From Pseudoips prasinana (Eukaryota; Arthropoda; Insecta; Lepidoptera; Nolidae): a stretch of DNA of 64,000 nt. The translations under genes were made by a program, and so were the position numbers. Numbering within the stretch: position 1 is the stretch's first letter; every line of letters starts with the position of its first letter. The notes beneath the pieces were generated by a model. The model was not told where the DNA came from, searched no databases, and worked only from the letters and a program-made list of their open reading frames with translations. Of this stretch, positions 11,524-22,900 are shown piece by piece. The stretch covers positions 9,684,713 to 9,748,712 of the forward strand of contig OX621240.1 in assembly GCA_951640165.1 (NCBI GenBank). The letters are read 5' to 3'.

Positions 11524-11571
11524 AAACGTAAATCTCACTTCACTCTTCTGAGTGAAGTGAGATTTACGTTT
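11524..11571. repeat. perfect short hairpin
   Basis: Two perfectly complementary 22-nt arms (11524-11545 and 11550-11571) are separated by a 4-nt loop. The arm begins AAACGTAAATCTCACTTC. It lies just left of a palindromic MITE and may be part of a separate foldback insertion. Confidence 0.7.
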
Positions 11572-11639
11572 CAACCATAAAAGGACCTATTTCGTTGTCC
11601 TGTGCGACGCCCGTATCCAAAACACGAGCATACGAGTAG

Positions 11640-11877
11640 GGGGGCTACCGGCTAAGTCGCCGAACATCGGGACAGTGATCGGCGTTCAAATAAATAAAGG
11701 TTAAAAATAACTTACTCAATCGTTAAATCGGCTTCCATGAGAACATGTGACGTCATAAATGGTCCGGAATCGATTTTCATTGTCGAAGTCGATTTAACGA
11801 TTAAGTAATTTTTACCTTTATTTATTTGAACGCCGATCACTTTCCCGATGTTCGGCGACTTAGCCGGTGGTACCCCA
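11640..11877. mobile_element. palindromic MITE, GGCTAAGTCGCCGAA family, copy 1
   Basis: Nearly the whole element is one inverted repeat. It opens GGGGCTACCGGCTAAGTCGC and closes with the complement, with arms containing CAAATAAATAAAGGTT and ATCGTTAAATCGGCTTC. A second full copy is at 47811-48052 and a truncated one at 14570-14655. It is non-autonomous with no coding capacity. Confidence 0.85.
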
Positions 11878-12135
11878 GGTCCTTATACATTATATAACAT
11901 TTGTGATAAGGATAATCACGGATTTCTGGTGTTGGGGTGACTTATTTTGTTGGTGGTTTATCATACACTATATCACCAGTGCTTAAAGCGACATTTAATA
12001 ATACAGTCACTTTATATAGTATCAAAAACGTACCCAATTTCAATGACTCTTATAAGTTCAGTTGCTTCAAATGTCAAAGTTAAATTGCAATAGCGTTGCT
12101 ATAAGCAATGAACGCAAGCCCTCTTACTCAAGTCC

Positions 12136-12143
12136 AATGCAAT
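12136..12143. repeat. left 8-bp target-site duplication of the hAT element
   Basis: AATGCAAT directly precedes the element start CAGTAGCGGCG. The same 8 bp follow the other end at 14792-14799. An 8-bp duplication is the hallmark of hAT insertion. Confidence 0.9.
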
Positions 12144-12240
12144 CAGTAGCGGCGTTAGGGTAGGGCGCGGTTGGGCGACCGCCCTGGGCGCCGGGCATAA
12201 AGGGGCGCCGCAGGCGCCCCTTTGTGAATGGCGTAACTTC

Positions 12241-14066
12241 AATAAACTTCGATAACTTAAACTGAAACGTAACTTCAATATTTTAAAAAAAATTGTGCCA
12301 AAAATAAAAATTCTAGATGACATTAGCACTGTTGTTTTGGATATATTTGATACAAGCAATTGGCCACTTACTCAAAATACCAAAGAATTTGATCATATAA
12401 TATCTAATGGCCCAGTACAAACGTACATTGAAAATTATCCGAAGAATGATACAGAGCGACATATCTCTAATTCCCATTTCATAAAAAAACTTGCATATAA
12501 CGAAACAATTCAACGTCATTGATTGATATACTCCATTTCGAAGGATCGATCGTTGTTTTTGCTACCGGCTATTTGATAGTGTACCTAAATGTTAAGAATT
12601 CATGAGAATAGCACTTCTCATAAGAAGTTTTACCTTTCATGGAGTGATACAGATTTACGATTAAAAACAGGAAAAACAATAGATATGGACAACAAAAACT
12701 GATTAGAAAAGAAACTACAAGATGGAATAATGTTTTGTCTGTGAATGTTTTTTTAAAACAATATGGCGTTTAGAGGTACTTCCGACAAACTGTATACGCC
12801 AAATAACGGAAAATTCCTGGGCTTAGTACAACTACTAGCTAAATTTGATCCAGTTATGATACAGCTGATGGGCGAAAAAGTTAAGTCTGAAATTATATCG
12901 CGCGCAAAGAAATCGAAATATTATTCTATTATAGCTGACTCCTGACATTTTTCATGTAGAGCAACTTTCACTGACACTGCAATTTGTTGATTTATCATCA
13001 GATGAAAATTAAATATCAGTAAAAGATGATTTTATTGAATTTATACCCGTCAATGAGTAGACTGACTGAAGTTATTACTGAACTTTTAAATAAATATGGA
13101 ATAGAATTTAACGACTGTAAGGGTCAGGGTAATGACAACGGGGCGAACATGAAAGGAAAACTTGGGATTATATACTATAAAAAATCTCAGTGGTACACGT
13201 TGCGAAGCAAGAATATGTTATGTTAAAGCAGTCCGTTATTAAATTAGTGCCATCCATGATACATAATTACTTTGGATATTGAAACTCAGAAAACTGATGT
13301 TCTAATGTCTCATGAGTCTACTACTCTTGCCGAACCATTAAAAGATTTCAGCTTCATAGGTTGTTTGGTATGACATACTTTTTCAAATAATATCTTAGTT
13401 AATTTCTTCAATCAACAGACATGGATCTTGGTAAATGCACAGAAATATTGAAAAAGTACTGTGATTTCTGGGAAGGATATAGAAATACTGGCTTTTAACA
13501 GCGAAAGAATTGGCTCAGGAACTGGAAGTTGAACATGTGTTTAAAGACTCAACAAGAATATGTTAAGCGTCAAGCTGGTAAAACAGCGCTCAATGAGCCT
13601 ATAACTTCTCCAGAAAAAAAAATAAGGTTGAATTTTTCAACTGTCTTTTAGATTCTACATTAAATTTGAATCAATGAAACATGTGACCACTTCAATGAGT
13701 ACATACTCAGAAGCATGGTCGTTTTTGTACAATATTAAACAGATTCCGGAAAAATCTGACCTTATCAAACTTTGTGGTGATCTCCAACTGAAATTAATTG
13801 TGTACTCTAAATCAGATATAGATGCGTGTATGCTGTACGATGAACTCTTAAGTCTGAAATATTTTTGCCTGATCAGAATGAACAAAAACTACTCCTGTTT
13901 GTGTTTTAAATTTATAGCTGTAGTTTCTAGTGGGGAGAGGAGTTTTTCTAAGCTTAAGTTGATAAAGACCTATTTACGCTCAACATAATCCCAATCTCGG
14001 TAAACAAATTTAGCCACTTTGTCAATCGAAAACAAAATTGTAGAAACCATTAGGCAAGAAAAGTAA
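12241..14066 (+). pseudogene. hAT transposase relic (TTF / DUF4371 / dimerisation type)
   Basis: Pieces of one transposase survive in different frames. 12295-12522 holds IFDTSNWP and ENYPKNDTERHISNSHF, matching the region before the TTF zinc finger in ZMYM1-like hAT proteins. 12763-12945 holds LLAKFDPVM and KVKSEIISRAKKSKYYSII, matching DUF4371. 13026-13160 holds LLNKYGIEFNDCKGQGNDNG and ANMKGK. 13930-14066 holds SSGERSFSKLKLIKTYLRST, then LATLSIENKIVETIRQEK, the C-terminal hAT dimerisation region. At least four frame changes and several stops separate the blocks. It cannot make an active protein. The family assignment is from remembered motif patterns. Confidence 0.85.
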
Positions 14067-14111
14067 AATTTAATTACCTACTAAGTTTTAAATAAATAGT
14101 TATTATTTTTA

Positions 14112-14300
14112 CTATATTTTTCCTTTCGGGGTACGGAACCCTAAAAAGGCAAAGGATATAATGAAATAACAATAAAATAATGAAACAATAATTCATTATT
14201 TTATTGTTATTTCATTACACCCTTTACCTTTTTAGGGTTCCGTACCCCGAAAGGAAAAACGGAACCCTTATAAGATCACTTTGTCGTCCGTCTGTTTGTC
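14112..14300. repeat. hairpin repeat with GGGTTCCGTACCCCGAAAGG end
   Basis: Inverted arms (CCTTTCGGGGTACGGAACCC and its complement) enclose an AT-rich inner palindrome around 14159-14215. The right flank GGAACCCTTATAAGATCAC, then GTCCGTCTGTTTGTC, is a common lepidopteran repeat. It was inserted into the hAT relic after the transposase region. Confidence 0.7.
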
Positions 14301-14569
14301 TTTATATCAAGACCCTGAATTTCGGGATGCATGAAGGTACCAAGCGGAAATTTGAACTTTATACTCAAGTCTATGGTCTCATGAAGTTGTGAAAAATATC
14401 ACACCGCTAAATTTATGTGAAAAAAAAGATACGGCCATTTATTCAGCGCACTCTAATAAATTTGGACACTATCAAGGGTATCAAAACCTATAGGGTACAT
14501 ACCGTTGACGTAAAACTATGAAATTTGGCAAGTAACATCGTTATAAATCGCCAGTACAGGGGCTCTGCC

Positions 14570-14655
14570 GGCTAAGTCACCGAACATGGATTTCTTAAAT
14601 GGCCTTCAAATAAATAAAGGTTTAAAATGACTTAATCAATCGTTAAAAACTGTGT
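14570..14655. mobile_element. truncated MITE, GGCTAAGTC family
   Basis: GGGGCTCTGCCGGCTAAGTC, then CAAATAAATAAAGGTTTAAA and CTTAATCAATCGTTAAA match one arm of the palindromic MITEs at 11640 and 47811. The other arm is missing. Confidence 0.65.
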
Positions 14656-14799
14656 GCTTGGCCAGTTTTTTCGAATGAGTTTGTTAGAAGGAAGGTTGTT
14701 GTAAGGCAGTAACAAGGCGCGCGTAAAATACGGGGGAGGGGGCGCCGTATAAATCTTGCCCAGGGCGCTGGTAGTGCTAAAACCGGCACTGAATGCAAT

Positions 14800-16430
14800 A
14801 TTCTGTATTGAACACTAGCTGTTGTATAAAACATACCATTGTATAAATATTGTGGCTTGTCCACATAATATATAATGGTTGCCGCTTGAATTAAGAGCTT
14901 CCAGATAATCTTAGGACACATAAGTTTTATGCCAAATAAAAAACAAGAAAAAGTAATTAAATTAAGAATACAGTTACGCTTCAAATCAAACCCAAACTGA
15001 TCAACGACGAAGTTACCTTTTTGTAATAATGACATATGCAGAGATATCTTAAAAAGATTTCAACCTGTAGATAACCAAAACGTTTCTGTTATTACGAGTC
15101 CCACTTAACCGGTACTTTTAAATACTTTAGTATGTTATTAATCAGTATAACCGCAAAAGTTAAAATTAGGTATGAAGAAGATATGGATTATTTTTTCAGG
15201 CACAAGCCACATTTTGTTCCCAGAAGGAGACGTCAAACGAAATTCTTGGCATGACTTCAATTTTATTACTCCTTGGGTTTTCTCTCGGAACTTTAGTATC
15301 TTCTATGAAGTGGAAAGGCAATGGTTCGTAAACAATTAAAAAAACATACTTAACTAAATCTTTTCGAGATACCCCGAAGTAAAATCCTTCCTCACTAAAG
15401 AAACAAAAGAAATTAAGCAAAATAAATGTCTAGAAAACCTTGCCCACTTATGCTATAGATTACCTAACCTATTCAAATAGTCTTACTAGGTAAGTATACC
15501 TATCCTAGTAACTATAAACAGCAACAAGCCGTGGCGCGGTTTGTATTACGTAATATTCCTAGGATTGGAAACGAGTGGTGATAATTTTAGTTTTCAAATT
15601 GTATTTCAAAACTTGTTTATTGAGACATGAGGCAAAGCCATAGACGAGGTATCTATTTCTTACCTATTCATACAATATTACGAGATTTTAAGAGAATATT
15701 TCAACTTTACTGATTTCTTCGTTCACGTATAGGTCCTTAGAATATGAATACATTTTAATAATTATCAGAACAATATGTTTTTGCTGCGCTGCCTATCAAT
15801 TTTCATAGCTATTTGTGGTAATCATAAAGTATTTATGATGACCACAAATAGCTATTATATAATAAAATGAAAACACGGGATTAGAGATGACTACCTACAC
15901 GCTCACGTCTTTAATTCGTTACGGTTACTACGACACGTCCGGTGAAGCAGTGAAAGCCTCCTATGCTCACTGTATTCGTCATGTAAAAAAAGGTTACTAC
16001 GGCGGAATTCCGACATAATTACTTAGTAATGTACATTTACTTAATCAATGAATTCTAATTCTAATTAAAAAATTTGGTGTTTTCTAACATAGGATCTCAA
16101 TACAAAATTCCAATGGTCATAATTATACCTATGATGATGATGTAAAGGCGTTATGATTAAAGATTTGTATGTAACATTAATCAGCAAAAAATATTTTTAT
16201 TTATATACTTAATATAGGTATATTATGGATATATATAACTATATTGATTTGTTTCTTTATTTTATTATTTTACGATAAATGTTTAGCAAAGTTAAAATTT
16301 ACTTTTTAAGAAACAAAAGAAAAGAGCACAACCGTCACACATTACTGAATGTAACGCAATGTTATGTATCTACATAGCCATAGATAGTAAGTAAATGACT
16401 AGATAACTAGTAATTATTGTGGGTGAATGA
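14800..16430. other. intergenic DNA, no gene seen
   Basis: AT-rich. It contains a compact stem at 15805-15855 (ATAGCTATTTGTGGT and complement around an inner ATCATAAA stem). No coding region is supported. Confidence 0.4.
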
Positions 16431-16434
16431 ATTC

Positions 16435-16983
16435 TCGGAAGGCAGTGAACGTTCGAGTTTCGTATCACTGACTGTTGCTCAGCCTCGTCCACCAATCCCC
16501 TCCAGCGGCCCCGCATCGCAGGCGGCCGCATGCCTGCCGCATAGTAGTGCTAGCTAGCGTCGCTTCAGTTTGGTTGTTTGCGAGTCGGTTAGCTTGACGC
16601 TTCTAACCGCACGTTCCTTACTCGACTCGGTATTAAATTTATTCATTTTGTTTTTCGGTCTCACGGAGTTACACACATTGCTATTATTAGGCAATTATTT
16701 TTAATTCGCTTGTATAGTGGGGATACTCTAGTAAAATGAAATGTGATGACAATAAATTATGACAGTGACTTTTGTTTGTTGATTTTCGAAGAAACTGTGT
16801 GTCGTGTTTGTTGTAAACATTATTTACAACTTCTAAGGAAGTGAATAAGAATAGTTTTAAGATCACAATATATGGATGCAATTTTTGGATGTACAGTGTT
16901 GTGTTTATTGTGTCAACATTAAGTAAATTGTGGCCTTCGGTCGGGTGGAATAGACGCTAAAACCACCGTTGCGTTGGGAACAA
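16435..16983 (+). promoter_or_regulatory. probable promoter and 5' leader of the SOCS gene
   Basis: GC content rises sharply at about 16470-16620, unlike the AT-rich flanks, and then falls into a leader that runs to the coding start. An initiator-like TCAGTT lies at 16565-16570. No TATA box at a proper distance was recognised. An in-frame TAG at 16951 limits the protein start to 16984 or later. Position and composition are the only support. Confidence 0.4.
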
Positions 16984-19900
16984 ATGTGCTTGTATGAAAG
17001 GCGAGAAACTGAAATTTTGCCCCTCAATATGACGTTAGCAGCGAGATTATCTCCACAAAGTAAGTTATAAATTTTAACACTGAGCGAACCTTTGAAAATT
17101 TTACGAAATCAGCTAAACATACATATTTCTAACTTTTAGGTTATCAACTTATTTTATATGATGAAATAGAAGAATTACATTTATACTTCACCTACAGAAT
17201 ATATTTTAGTAGTTGAGTGAAAAGTATTATTTAAAATTACTTTCTTCTGCATTTTATCGCAGTTATTTTAACTGCATTGAATGTAAACATTAGTTTTTTT
17301 TTTCATATGACTGACAGGCATTGCCCATTCACAAACAGCCAGTCGACCAATAGGTACCAACCTATATACCTACTCGTAGTAAGTTTGTTATTCAGAGAGC
17401 TATGTTATCAGCATTTGATATCTAAAAATAGTATGATATGAGATTAAATATTTGCTCAGTTGTGATATCTAAGAGCAGCCAAGAGGAAAAGTCCATCACA
17501 TTGTAATCATGAATGATTAGCATTTTTTGTCGATTGAATAAAGACAAGTTTTTGTATTAACACTAAGTACATGGCTTGTTTGAAAAACAAGTTTATTATG
17601 CTGTGTTCTGTTTTTTGTTTAGAATTAAAATGGTTGAACCAAATTCCTGTAAGAGCTTATAATTTATCATTTTTAAAATTGCATTACTCATATAATTTTC
17701 TTATTTTTACATGTTTTGATCTGCAAGTATAATAAAGCTATTACAAGTATATAATGAGAATAATAAAAAAAATGCCCTGTGTTTTTCTTTTTTTATAGTC
17801 CTGGTTTATTTCCCATCAATCAATAGACAGTTTAGCAAAGTGTTTATGATTGCTTGAAGTAGGTATGAGAATATACTAGGATTAGCTTTTATCAAATAAT
17901 TATGATATTAGAATTTTATCAAATCAGTAATCAACCATAGAGATTATTGCAAGACTCTAAATATTAATTATACCAACTTGCTCCTAACTTCATGTAATTA
18001 CTTAAAGGATAATTATCAAGCCCAATTTCTTAAATAAATCTGATACAGTTTTGCTATTCTGATTTTTATGTATAAATATATATTTTGTGTTCATTTATCA
18101 GCAATTAGTCTGTAGACTGTAAATCAATTATGAATATACCTATATATATATATTTGTATGTAAATAAATTGATATATTTGCCTATATGTGTGTGTTCATG
18201 TATTAAACCTAAACAATTTATGGGGCTAATTCTAACATGTAAATTTGGTTGAGTATAGTAGCAATATGGGTTAATATCTCAAATCAAGTCGCCTTCAAAC
18301 GTAAGTAAATTGAGGGGGGAGGGGTGTAGGGGGGGTGTACGAACCCCCTAACCCCCCCATATACACACTTATCTCAAATTCAGGTGACTCGATTTGAGAT
18401 CCAACCCTGTATAGTTCAAAACTATAGTCAAAATTTCTAAACATTATTCTCTTTTCTTTTCAGATGCATGTGTGGAAGTGGGGGTACCGTTAGGCAGTTG
18501 GTCATCTGGAGTAGCGTGTTGCCCTAACTGCAGGCATGAGTTGAGGGTTTCCTTGACCAGTGCTAGCAAGTGCCACGCCTCCCCACACACACCCCCTCCC
18601 TTTACGGTGCAGCCAACATACTTGCCACATTCACAGTTATATGCAACACCTTCATCACCATTACTCCCCTCACCTATCAATGATGAGCTCAGGCGGCTAG
18701 CAGATACCCTCAGAGCGTTGCGGTTGTCAAGCTGGTACTATGGCAGTTTAGATTGGCAGGTCTGTGTCTATTTTGTATATTTATTTTACTTAGATATAAT
18801 AACGGAAAAAGCGAAATAGTGCACAGTAATTATCTCAAAATAATAGCTGAACATACAAATTGTAACAAGTGATTATACTGAACAAAATGATGTACTCGTA
18901 GAGCTATGAACACATATTTGCCTCACCATACTAATTGTGTGTTGTTCTTATTTTTTTGTAGTTTAATGGGTAACAATTGTATTTAAAAAAAGTCCAGGGT
19001 ATAAAGACCAAAAGTATACTCTCAGTAAACATATATATTTTGTGTTAGCAGTTACTTTTACTGTCTTAAATTACTTTTACTTTCCTCCAGCACCTTCATA
19101 CAAAAGATCTAACTTACAAAAAGTACCTATTTCAATTTATATTATGAAGCTAAATAGTTTCATTACTAAACTTGTGGTGCCATCTATTATCATTTGAGCA
19201 AACCAAATAGTAAAGATGTATTTCGCTTGAGAACAAATGATATTATTATGGAGTAATCATGCCTTATCCTTTTTAATAGTTAGCCTTATTGCTCTTGTAT
19301 AATGCTAACTTAAAAGTAATTATGTATGCCCTATGATTAGTCCAACTAGAAGATCATAATTCTTCATGCCCATGTAAGGAGTAAGCATGTCTTTATAAAG
19401 CTGTCTATGATTAATAAGACATTTTAATTCAGCTTAATATGCACATATCATTACATCATCATCTATGGTATGTCATGCTTCTAAGTTGCAACTTGATTAT
19501 GATTGACAGTGCGGATATAAATGAATATGGTCAGCAACAGAAGTAACTTGAACTCCCAACTCCAACAAAAAAAGTAACTATACTTGTTTATGGAAAAGCA
19601 AAATTTAATTTAATATCAGTGGAAACAATATTATCAACCTCTTTAGGTTATTGGATAACAGACATTACTTTAATATTACAGATTAGAAATTTGTTATTTG
19701 CTAGAAATTTAAAGTGTATTGTTGAGAGTGATTCTGTGAGGGTCCATGTGATGAATAGGCCTTTAGTTCTTACAGGAACTTTTATAATGTTAGACATGGT
19801 TGTATCTATCATACTTATATTATAAAGGCGAAAGTTTGAGAGTGTGTGACTGTGTGAGTGTGTATGTTTGTTACTTCTTCACATCTAAACAGCTGGAGCA

Positions 19901-22900
19901 TGGTTTTAATAGATCTCAATTGATAAAGTTGCAAAAACTACTTATATTGCTGACCATACAATTGTAATAGTTTTTATATGACTTTAACAAGTTTTTATAA
20001 GGCATACCGAGTCAAGTGATAATATTTGAGAAAGGATAATGAATCGAGTAACTATTAGTAATATTTCTAAGTATTCAGATATTGACGGCAAGGTCAGGCA
20101 GTTCGCCGACCTATGAAATGATATCACTCATTGAATGGTGATATACATATCATGTTATTGTTCATCATAAATTGATAACGAAATAATTTTTACAGTTGTT
20201 ATGTAAAGTTATTGTAAAATTCCGACATTCAAATTTTTTCTATTGAAAATGTTGTCATAAGGAAAATATATTCTCAATAATTAAGTTAACAACAATTTTT
20301 AGACCAGTAAATGCTAAGTGGATACCATACTAACCACTCATGCTTATCCTAGGTCTCCTGCAATACGATATCCAAGTATATGCCTTTTATTAGGTATTGT
20401 ATTAGTAAGATAGGACATAACATCGTATCAGCATGCTGGGGTCTATTAAAAATTGTACAACTTATTATTTGCTATGATTCACCACCCCATTCCTTGGGGA
20501 TCGCAGAAGTCGACTTGAAATCTTTTGGGAAAGCCATTGTCCAGCAGGGGACGTCATTAAATGATGAATTCATGGATACAACAAGGCACTTGTGGTGCTG
20601 CGGTTAAGATAATCGCCTCGCCACATCGTGTCCTGGTTTCGATTCCCGCACAGCTGTTTGTGTGAGGAACTAACTTCCGTAGTGCAGGAAAAGTCTTAAA
20701 AAAATATGACCTATCCAATAGTTGTGCTGTGTTCTATCTTAATTAGTGTCCCCAAAGTGCATTTTAATGAAATGAATGTGCCTAGTGCTCATAAATAACG
20801 TAAAATTTTAACTACATTGTGTTTTACACATATTAATAATTTACTTTTTTTATTTACAGGGCGCAAGAACATTACTAAAAGATGCCAGTGTAGGCGCATT
20901 TGTGATCCGGGACTCTGGCGACAGGAACTTCATATTCTCACTATCTGTACAGACTGAACGGGGCCCCACATCTGTGAGACTACATTACGAGCAGGGCTTC
21001 TTTAGGTAAATATCATGAAAAAAAACTCATTTGCTAGGATATATTGCCAACTGTTATCTATGACGACCTTTAACTATTGGGTGGTATAAGCTGAATCAAG
21101 ATATTGCAATCAAGAGGTCGCAGGTTCGATTACAGCACTGAACAGTGTTATTATATGGGTCTGGTTGATTAAGCGCGTGGCGCGGTCACCCGCCCGTTCA
21201 GATGAGTACTATGGGTTTAGAAGTAGTCAATTAATTGTTAGTTTTAAGATTTAGAAACCGCCGACACCATCTTTTGTCGACGAATTATCTCTCTTATGCC
21301 TACGCTTATAAGGTCAATGATCTGAGTAAAATTACGAAAAAGGGACTTATCTATGCAAGCGACGCTGTTCTTCGTCCATATTTAGAGACGATTCTCACAA
21401 TGAGAGAGCAAAGGGCCATTGTTCACCACGCAAGCCTGTTTGGCGGATTACAAAACCCATCAGGAACATTTTTGAAGATCTCTCAGGCATGTAGGTTTCC
21501 TCACGATGTTTTCTAATACGCACGTGTACTCGCAAAGTCAGTGCTGAACGCCAACAACTGAACACCAATGATTCCATAGGTCAACGGTCTGACACCAGGT
21601 CATCTCATCAGTGCTATATTGACGTGCTATGCTAAACTAGAATCTTTAACTATTTCATTTAAGAAAGTTGACTATTACAACTACATTTTCTTACTTTATT
21701 CACACACAGCAATCTGATCCAAATCTAAGCAGAGCTTATACTATGGAGACCAGACAACTGATATATTTCAAATACTACTTTTCTTTTGTAAATACTAAAT
21801 ATAGATAATTATTAATAATAATATCCTGGGACATTATTTACACACGGCCATCTGATCCCAAACTAAGCAGAGCTTGTACTATGGAAACCAGACAATTGAT
21901 ATATTACACACTACTTTTCTTTTGTAACTACTTACTTATATCAATAATTACACCCAGACACTGAACAAACAGACATGTTCATGCACACAAATATCTGTTC
22001 TGGGCGTGAAAGGCAAGCATTTACCAACCACGCAAACCGGCCCATCAATATGGGTTAAATACTTTTAATGCGGTGTTTGCAAAATTCAAAACCCAATTAC
22101 GTAAATGTATAAATGGACAAACAAAACCGCAAATGGAAACTACACAATTCCAATAAATGTAGAAAGTTGGTATTGTTGAGAAATATGAATCATTAGCATT
22201 CAGTGAACGAATTACTGAACCGCATCATTTCTTACGCGGTATTCTTAATTTATATTTATTGAATGAGTAATACGAATTACGAAACTGTCGTTAGGTTCAA
22301 GAAGCATGATTGGTCAAGGTATAGGTAACCATGGGTTTACTTTTAATAGTTTGTTGCTACCATTAAATGCAGCAAGTAGACCAGAATAAAAGAATAATGA
22401 TGTTTGTGTTGAATCAAGAATAAAGTTAAAATCTTCCGACAATGTCGACAATAATAAAGCCTTTCTATCAAAATCTCCACTCAATGTTCATCTACATAGC
22501 TCCACTTATTTTTATTTACATATTTAAATTTATTTTACATTTCTATCCGCGTTGTAGATAATTTTTTAAGTTATAATTGTAAATATCCTCACAGTCTCTC
22601 CATAACTTATTTTAAGACCACAGACAAACTAAATTTTATGTACTTTATAATTATGTACACACGGCTGCACATCAAGCTATACATTTCCAGTATAAGCTAA
22701 TCCCGTTGTATAAGATTTCCATACAATGAGAGGTCAGCTTATAATGGAAATTTATAGCTTTATATGTAGCAGTGTGTACTCAAATTACCATTCCTAAGTC
22801 ACAGAACACTGTTAAACATAATTCAATACATCAAAAGTTTTTCTTCCTAACGATTTTAGTATATATTGTATGTTATAGGTACACAACAATGAAATTTGAA

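Larger units (their letters stand above)
12144..14791 (+). mobile_element. degenerate hAT DNA transposon
   Basis: A 2,648-bp element bounded by a perfect 8-bp duplication AATGCAAT (12136-12143 and 14792-14799). The ends are imperfect inverted repeats: CAGTAGCGGCG on the left, and the complement of CAGTGCCGGTTTTAGCAC on the right. A second shared inner block, GCGCCCTGGGC-like, lies on both sides. The interior is a broken transposase of the TTF-zinc-finger/ZMYM1-like hAT type. It also carries younger debris: a hairpin repeat at 14112-14258 and a truncated MITE at 14570-14655. The element is dead. Confidence 0.9.
18760..20859 (+). other. SOCS intron 2
   Basis: The donor is CAG|GTCTGT and the acceptor TATTTACAG. 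It contains a reversed CTAGCTGT-type element near 19820-19960 and a tRNA-like repeat near 20585-20670. Otherwise it is AT-rich with no gene. Confidence 0.75.

Noticed and set aside
18472..18819. 115-codon frame as a stand-alone gene
   Set aside because: It is SOCS exon 2 read through its donor site at 18760 into the intron.
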